Assembly (NCBI RefSeq): GCF_033439725.1
Contig: NW_026944391.1
Span: forward strand, 248,001 to 312,000
Direction of reading: 5' to 3'
DNA: 64,000 nt
DNA from: Neurospora tetraspora
Lineage: Eukaryota > Ascomycota > Sordariomycetes > Sordariales > Sordariaceae
Below are positions 59,576-64,000 of this stretch, piece after piece. The notes under the pieces were generated by a model. That model did no database searches, was not told the DNA's origin, and saw nothing but the letters and a program-made list of their open reading frames with translations. Made by a program: the position numbers and the translations under genes. Numbering within the stretch: position 1 is the first letter of the stretch; each line of letters begins with the position of its first letter.

Positions 59576-62500
59576 ATATACTAAGCGCCCGATGAGCATG
59601 GGGTCCTTCACCTAGTTTCGGAGGGAAAACCGTACATACTTCCGTCTGCCGGATAAAAACCACCGCCCCTTGCCCGACCGCGAGGCCGGCACCTGCGTTT
59701 CCTACCGTAGCGGTGCTCACCCACCGCTCGGTGAATAATGACGTTAACGCGTCGCCGATATCTTACCATCGACTGATGTGTTATCCCTGAGGGTCGGCTT
59801 CGCCGACTCCTTCCTCCTCCAACTCAACTGCTAGACGGTACTCTCGGAGCCGTCCCAATCTCAATACCCAACCGAGGAGGCGGTCGGTCTGCTCTCCGTC
59901 GTCCAAGTATACAGCCAGTTGCTCTTGGCTGTGCGGCCACTCTTCTTCCCTTATTCGTTGGTTGAACGTCCATAGACAGTCGTAAACCAAGTGTGCAAAG
60001 GTCTCCTTGCCCGTCCCGCAAGAGCAGTACGGTGTTTCGATATCGGGGACCTTCCTTTTAAATAGGAAGGACCGGAGCCCGATTACTTCTCTCCGCGCTT
60101 GGATGAGGAGTGAGCTTTTGGCTTTAGAGAGGGGGCGAGGGTCTTCGCCCTCAGCCTCACCGCGCCTCCTTTCCTTTCTGGAGCTGACCATATGTCTCCT
60201 TATCGAAGTCCCGTCGAACTTTGGGTTTAGGTCAGCGATCGTCAACTGGTAGCGTCTTCCCGACTTAGAGACTGCCGCCGCTGTCTGCATCTCCCACCTT
60301 GCTATCCATTCCCTCCTTGTTGCTTTCTCTAACCACCGCTCCCTATCTTTGGCCGATGGCTCTTCCTGATACGGCGTGCCCTGTTGCGTATCGTGTGGCG
60401 CGTCTTGCGGCGTTGTTTCCCCTATTAGGTTGGCGGTGGGCGCCCATCTCTCGGCCCATTGGGCTTTGGCCGCTCCGCTTTCCGGTAGGTCTTTGGGAGG
60501 GGAAGTCCGTCGTCGGGACCTCTCCTGGATGCAACCGGCTACCCATGCAGCCGTCCCCCTAACGAACTCTGCTTGGTCCGTCCGAGCAATTCTTTCTTCG
60601 AAGGCTCTTACCCGTTTATTTAGGTAAAGGTCGATCGGCGGGCAGTACGTTTCGGTTTCCAAGTTTCTTATCGGGGTCGCTTTGTATGCCCCCGCCATTA
60701 CCCTTAGGCATTTGGTCTGATGTTTCGCCAGCTGGGTTGCAATTCCCCGGGCTTTCCCGTATAGCTCCGTCGGTTGATGATATGCCGATGCGCCGTAGGC
60801 TATTGCGCTTCGAATCACCTTCGTATAGATCTGCCGGGCTCGTTCAAAGGAGCAGCCCCATGTCTTTGCCGCTAGCCGTGTTAACGCGAAGGTCTGCGTC
60901 GCCATCTTCTTCTTTATGGCCTGAGCGTGGGCCTTAAAGTTGAGTTTCCTGTCTAACCAAACGCCTAGGAACCTTGCGGATTCTGCCGGTTCTAGGACGG
61001 TCTTCCCGATCCGGAGAGTCTCTTCTCGTGGCTTCCTTGTCCGGGTAAAGTGCATCAACTCCGTCTTGCTCGCTTCGAATTCCATCCCTCGCTCCCTTGC
61101 CCATTCGGTACAGACTTCCCAAGCAGCTTGGAGAGTTCTGCAGTTCTCCTCAGTCGTCTTTGCTACCGCCAGGATATTAGTGTCATCGGCAAACCCGACG
61201 GTAATTGCGTTCGGGATCGTTTTTAGCTTGGTGTAGAGCGGCGTAATGAAAAGGAGGAAAAGGATGGGTGAGAGGGGGGATCCTTGTGGCACCCCCGACG
61301 TAATGTCGTACGGTGGTGATAACTCATCGTCGAAAAATAGTGAACCCTTCCTCGATGAAAGGAAGCTATAGATCCACCATAGTAGCCACCGCGGAAGACG
61401 CATTTCCCATAAGGTATGGAGCAGCCATCGGTGGTTGACTCTATCGAACGCGCCTTTGAGGTCGAGGAGCATTAGTGATGCTGTGGCCTGGAGTTTCCAC
61501 GCTGTGTGGACCGCATCGGTAACGACGCGGATAGCGAACTCTGTCGAACGCCCTGGTCTATTGCCCATTTGGCCCTCCGGGAGGAGGGCGAAGTTCTCTG
61601 CTGCCGACATCAACCGCTTAGCGATCAACGCCTCTAGGATCTTCCCCACACTACTTAGTAGTGATATCGGTCGCCATGCTCCGGCCAGTCGCTGCTGGTC
61701 GGCTGATTTACCGGGCTTTTTTAGGACAACTACCCGTGCGTTCTTAAACCTTTGTGGGAAGTACCCGAAGCGGAAGCTGGCCGTCGCCAGGACTGCCATC
61801 GCTTCCTTAAAGGGTTCCCCACATGCCTTCAGGAACTTGTTTGAGAGCCAGTCGTCGCCTGGCGCCTTGTTCGGCGCTACCGTAGAGAGGACGCTGTGGA
61901 TATCTTCTGCTGTGACTAGCTCTGGGATGTCGACTTGTGGTCGATCGTCGTCTGGTGGCTCTGAAGTCCAGTCGGGTAGGTGGTCGGTGGGCACTTCGAC
62001 CGCTGGGAAGAAGCGCTCGGCGAGGATGTCTGCTTTGCCCAGGTGGTCGCTAACTTCTTCGCCATTTTCATCTCTTTTAAGGGCAGGGAGTTTGGGCGGA
62101 TCGGCCGGTCAGTGGCTTCGCAGCCGTGCCCACCGCTCTAGTGCCCACAGCTTCCGAGAATCCATCGATGCTTCCGCGACAAGGCCGCGCCATCGTTTCG
62201 TTTGTGCCTTCTTAATGAGTTGCCGCTGTAATAATTTCGCCGTTTCAAACTCTGTCCACCGGAGCGGCGTCCGCTCCGCCTTCCAAGCCCACCACTTCTG
62301 TCGCACGTCTTTAGTCGCCCTTTTAATCTCCAAGTTCCACCAATCCGCCATTCGACCCCGGCTCTTCTTCCGGTGAGGGACGAGGACTTCAGCAATTTCT
62401 TTAAGCTGCTCCATCAATTTGTCGAACGCCGGTCCGACGTCTTCCTCTTTTTCGATCCGGTCCGGGATCGTGATCTGCCTCTCAGCCTCTTCCAACACTC

Positions 62501-63459
62501 GAGCACTGTCCATTAAGCTCCAACTATATCCCTCTTCCGTTTCTGCTTTCCTTCCTTCGTTTCCAATCTGGACCCAGACTTCTTGGGGGCAGTGGTCCAA
62601 GCCAGTTTGCTCACACCGGGAGTCCCCCCAAAACTCAGCGTAGACATCCCGCGACACCCAGGCATGGTCGATGGTGCTATCCCTCTCTCCTCTAGTCGTA
62701 TTCCCAGGCCTCGTCGGTTCTCCGTAGGGGGTAACCCGCCGGAGGCCCCAGCGTCGTGCCCATGTTAATAGGCGGTAGCTGCCCGGGCTCGTTCGATCCT
62801 CCATATCCCATGAGGGGTGATGGAGGTTGAAGTCCCCGACGACGACGTGGTGTCCCCCCGGGGGGCGCCTATCCTTCAACCCTAGGCTAAGGATTGACGA
62901 TCCCCATTGGTGCTCCGGTGTACCATTTACGAGGATAGGTGAGTAGATCGAGTAGACAGTAATAGGTTCCCCTAAGTTCTTGAACGTTACCGACGCCCAG
63001 TCATCTCCCGCCTGAAAGTCCAGGTCCTTAACGTCCCACTTCCAATTCACGTATATCACCGCTCTCTTTCTCCCCGTACTATCAACCCCAAGATATCTAC
63101 CGCCTCTAGGACGGTAAATGTCGCCATTCATATTCCTACCCGGCTCTTGGATCGCTACAACGTCGTAACTCTCCTCCTGCTCGAGTATCTGCTTCCTCCG
63201 GTCATACGATTTCCCCACGTTCCAATAGAGTATTTTCAACTTGACCATTAGTTACCCTGAGAAGGGGTTCCCTTTGGTCTCGTTACCATCGGCCTTGGCT
63301 GGCTGCTAGTAATTGCCCCGGCGCCCGAAGATGGGCGTGCCGCTGTGCTCCGGGAGCGTGTCGTATGGGTAAGGAAGCCGGTGATCGGTCCATCTTCAAG
63401 GGGACGTGCTGTCCTATCTCCCGTTAGTATTTTACGTGGGCGGCTACTAAACCGGATTA
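59576..63459 (-). mobile_element. LINE3: nearly intact non-LTR retrotransposon
   Basis: Reverse strand. ORF2 is complete in length (59781-63248), with about 205 bp of 3' UTR and about 210 bp upstream of ORF2. The upstream DNA is then AT-rich, so ORF1 is missing (5' truncation). Short direct repeats TAGTAACT (59568-59575 and 63460-63467) are a candidate 8-bp TSD; they are weak because the flanks are AT-rich. GC-normal, different subfamily from LINE1/2. Confidence 0.85.
59781..63248 (-). pseudogene. LINE3 ORF2: APE endonuclease and reverse transcriptase, one stop
   Basis: ATG at 63248, with an in-frame TAA two codons upstream, fixes the start. Order: AP-like endonuclease (residues 1 to about 230; LKILYWNVGKS, VAIQEPGRN, VVGDFNLHHPSW, LDHCPQEV). 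After a linker comes the reverse transcriptase, with LLDLKGAFDRVNH, SGVPQGSPLSPILFLLF and the FADD catalytic motif at about residues 686-689. The C-terminal Cys/His cluster YCSCGTGKETFAHLVYDC is near residue 1,080. The only visible lesion is TGA at 62109-62111 (codon 380). The same frame continues beyond it for 776 sense codons (38 before the stretch beginning at 61994). A CGA-to-TGA transition is the simplest explanation. No RNase H domain is seen. Confidence 0.9.
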
Positions 63460-63467
63460 TAGTAACT

Positions 63468-64000
63468 GTACTATTAAAAATATATTTCTTCTCTACTTCG
63501 CTAATATTTAATATTAGAACCTTTACGCTACTAATACCGATAATAGATCCTCTATACGCTTTAAAAATAATAAAATTATTCCGAACGGTCGTTATATATT
63601 AACCGCAACCTAAATTAAAGAAATAGGACATTTAAAATAAATAAATCATCCTATAGTAAAATATATTATTAAAAAAAATATAATAATCGGTTTTAATTTA
63701 ATTATAAATAGTTAAAAATAGGACTGAAGCGGTTATAATAAAGGTTTACTAAATTAAAGTTATTATAATTAGAATTAATATTAAAAATAAATTTCTATCC
63801 TTTCTTCATTATTTACAGGTATTATATTCCTTTTTCAACTCTAGGTAGAACTCCTAATAACCTTCCTTATTATAATACTTCTTATTATAATAAGTATAGA
63901 ACTTATTACGAAGGTCGTCAACGAATACAATAAACGTTATATTCCATTTTCTTATTAATATTACTATTATTATTCTATTATAATTACCCTCGGCATTAAT
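63468..64000. other. AT-rich degraded DNA at window end
   Basis: Mutated DNA after LINE3, possibly the continuation of the reverse Gypsy-C towards its gag. No frame over 60 codons and no LTR was found before the window ends. Confidence 0.35.

Noticed and set aside
61435-62376. 313-codon forward frame
   Set aside because: Antisense shadow of LINE3 ORF2 spanning its endonuclease/RT linker.
1-64000. Host gene cluster or novel defence/metabolic system
   Set aside because: Every coding signal of length belongs to a mobile element; no host domain, promoter architecture or intron-exon gene structure could be supported.

Overview
The window looks like a transposon graveyard from a filamentous ascomycete (Pezizomycotina). 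I found no convincing host protein gene. The evidence for a fungus subject to RIP (repeat-induced point mutation) is threefold. Long AT-rich tracts still show recognisable Copia, Gypsy, MULE and LINE coding order but are full of C-to-T/G-to-A changes. LTR pairs differ almost only by transitions. Embedded in this background are short or younger insertions with ordinary base composition, many with intact target-site duplications (TSDs). The genus cannot be told from the sequence.

Left part (1-16.3 kb). An odd tRNA-like sequence and about 0.7 kb of gene-free DNA are followed by two opposed Copia fragments. One of these is split by a TIR-bearing Mutator-like transposon (MULE A). Next come a non-autonomous DNA transposon holding a solo LTR, a 5'-truncated LINE (LINE1, 14-bp TSD), an LTR-like stretch, MULE B and a Copia pol fragment.

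Middle (16.3-41.1 kb). A Copia 5' end, a minisatellite-rich GC-normal island and a pol fragment lead to MULE D. MULE D has a complete-length Copia (21,894-27,786, TSD TGTTG) inside it. A long reverse-strand Copia (to 33,349) follows. Then a forward Copia is split by a solo LTR and by a roughly 2-kb insert that begins with six 18-bp repeats. A heavily mutated LINE (LINE4) ends this part.

Right part (41.1-64 kb). This holds a multi-layer nest: a reverse Gypsy contains a forward Gypsy (43,418-48,111, TSD ATATT), which in turn contains a 1.3-kb TRIM-like element (TSD GCTAT) and LINE2 (in the polypurine tract just before the 3' LTR). Further right are a solo LTR, MULE C (58-bp TIRs, 9-bp TSD) and a reverse Gypsy interrupted by a 411-bp MITE, a solo LTR and LINE3. 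LINE3's ORF2 is open apart from one stop codon.

The elements interact as parasites rather than as a pathway. The Copia elements and the TRIM share a primer-binding site matching the anticodon arm of initiator tRNA-Met, so the TRIM was probably moved by Copia proteins. The MULE copies and MITEs would need a MULE transposase from elsewhere, because every transposase copy here is broken. The LINEs are the least mutated long elements and probably the most recently active.
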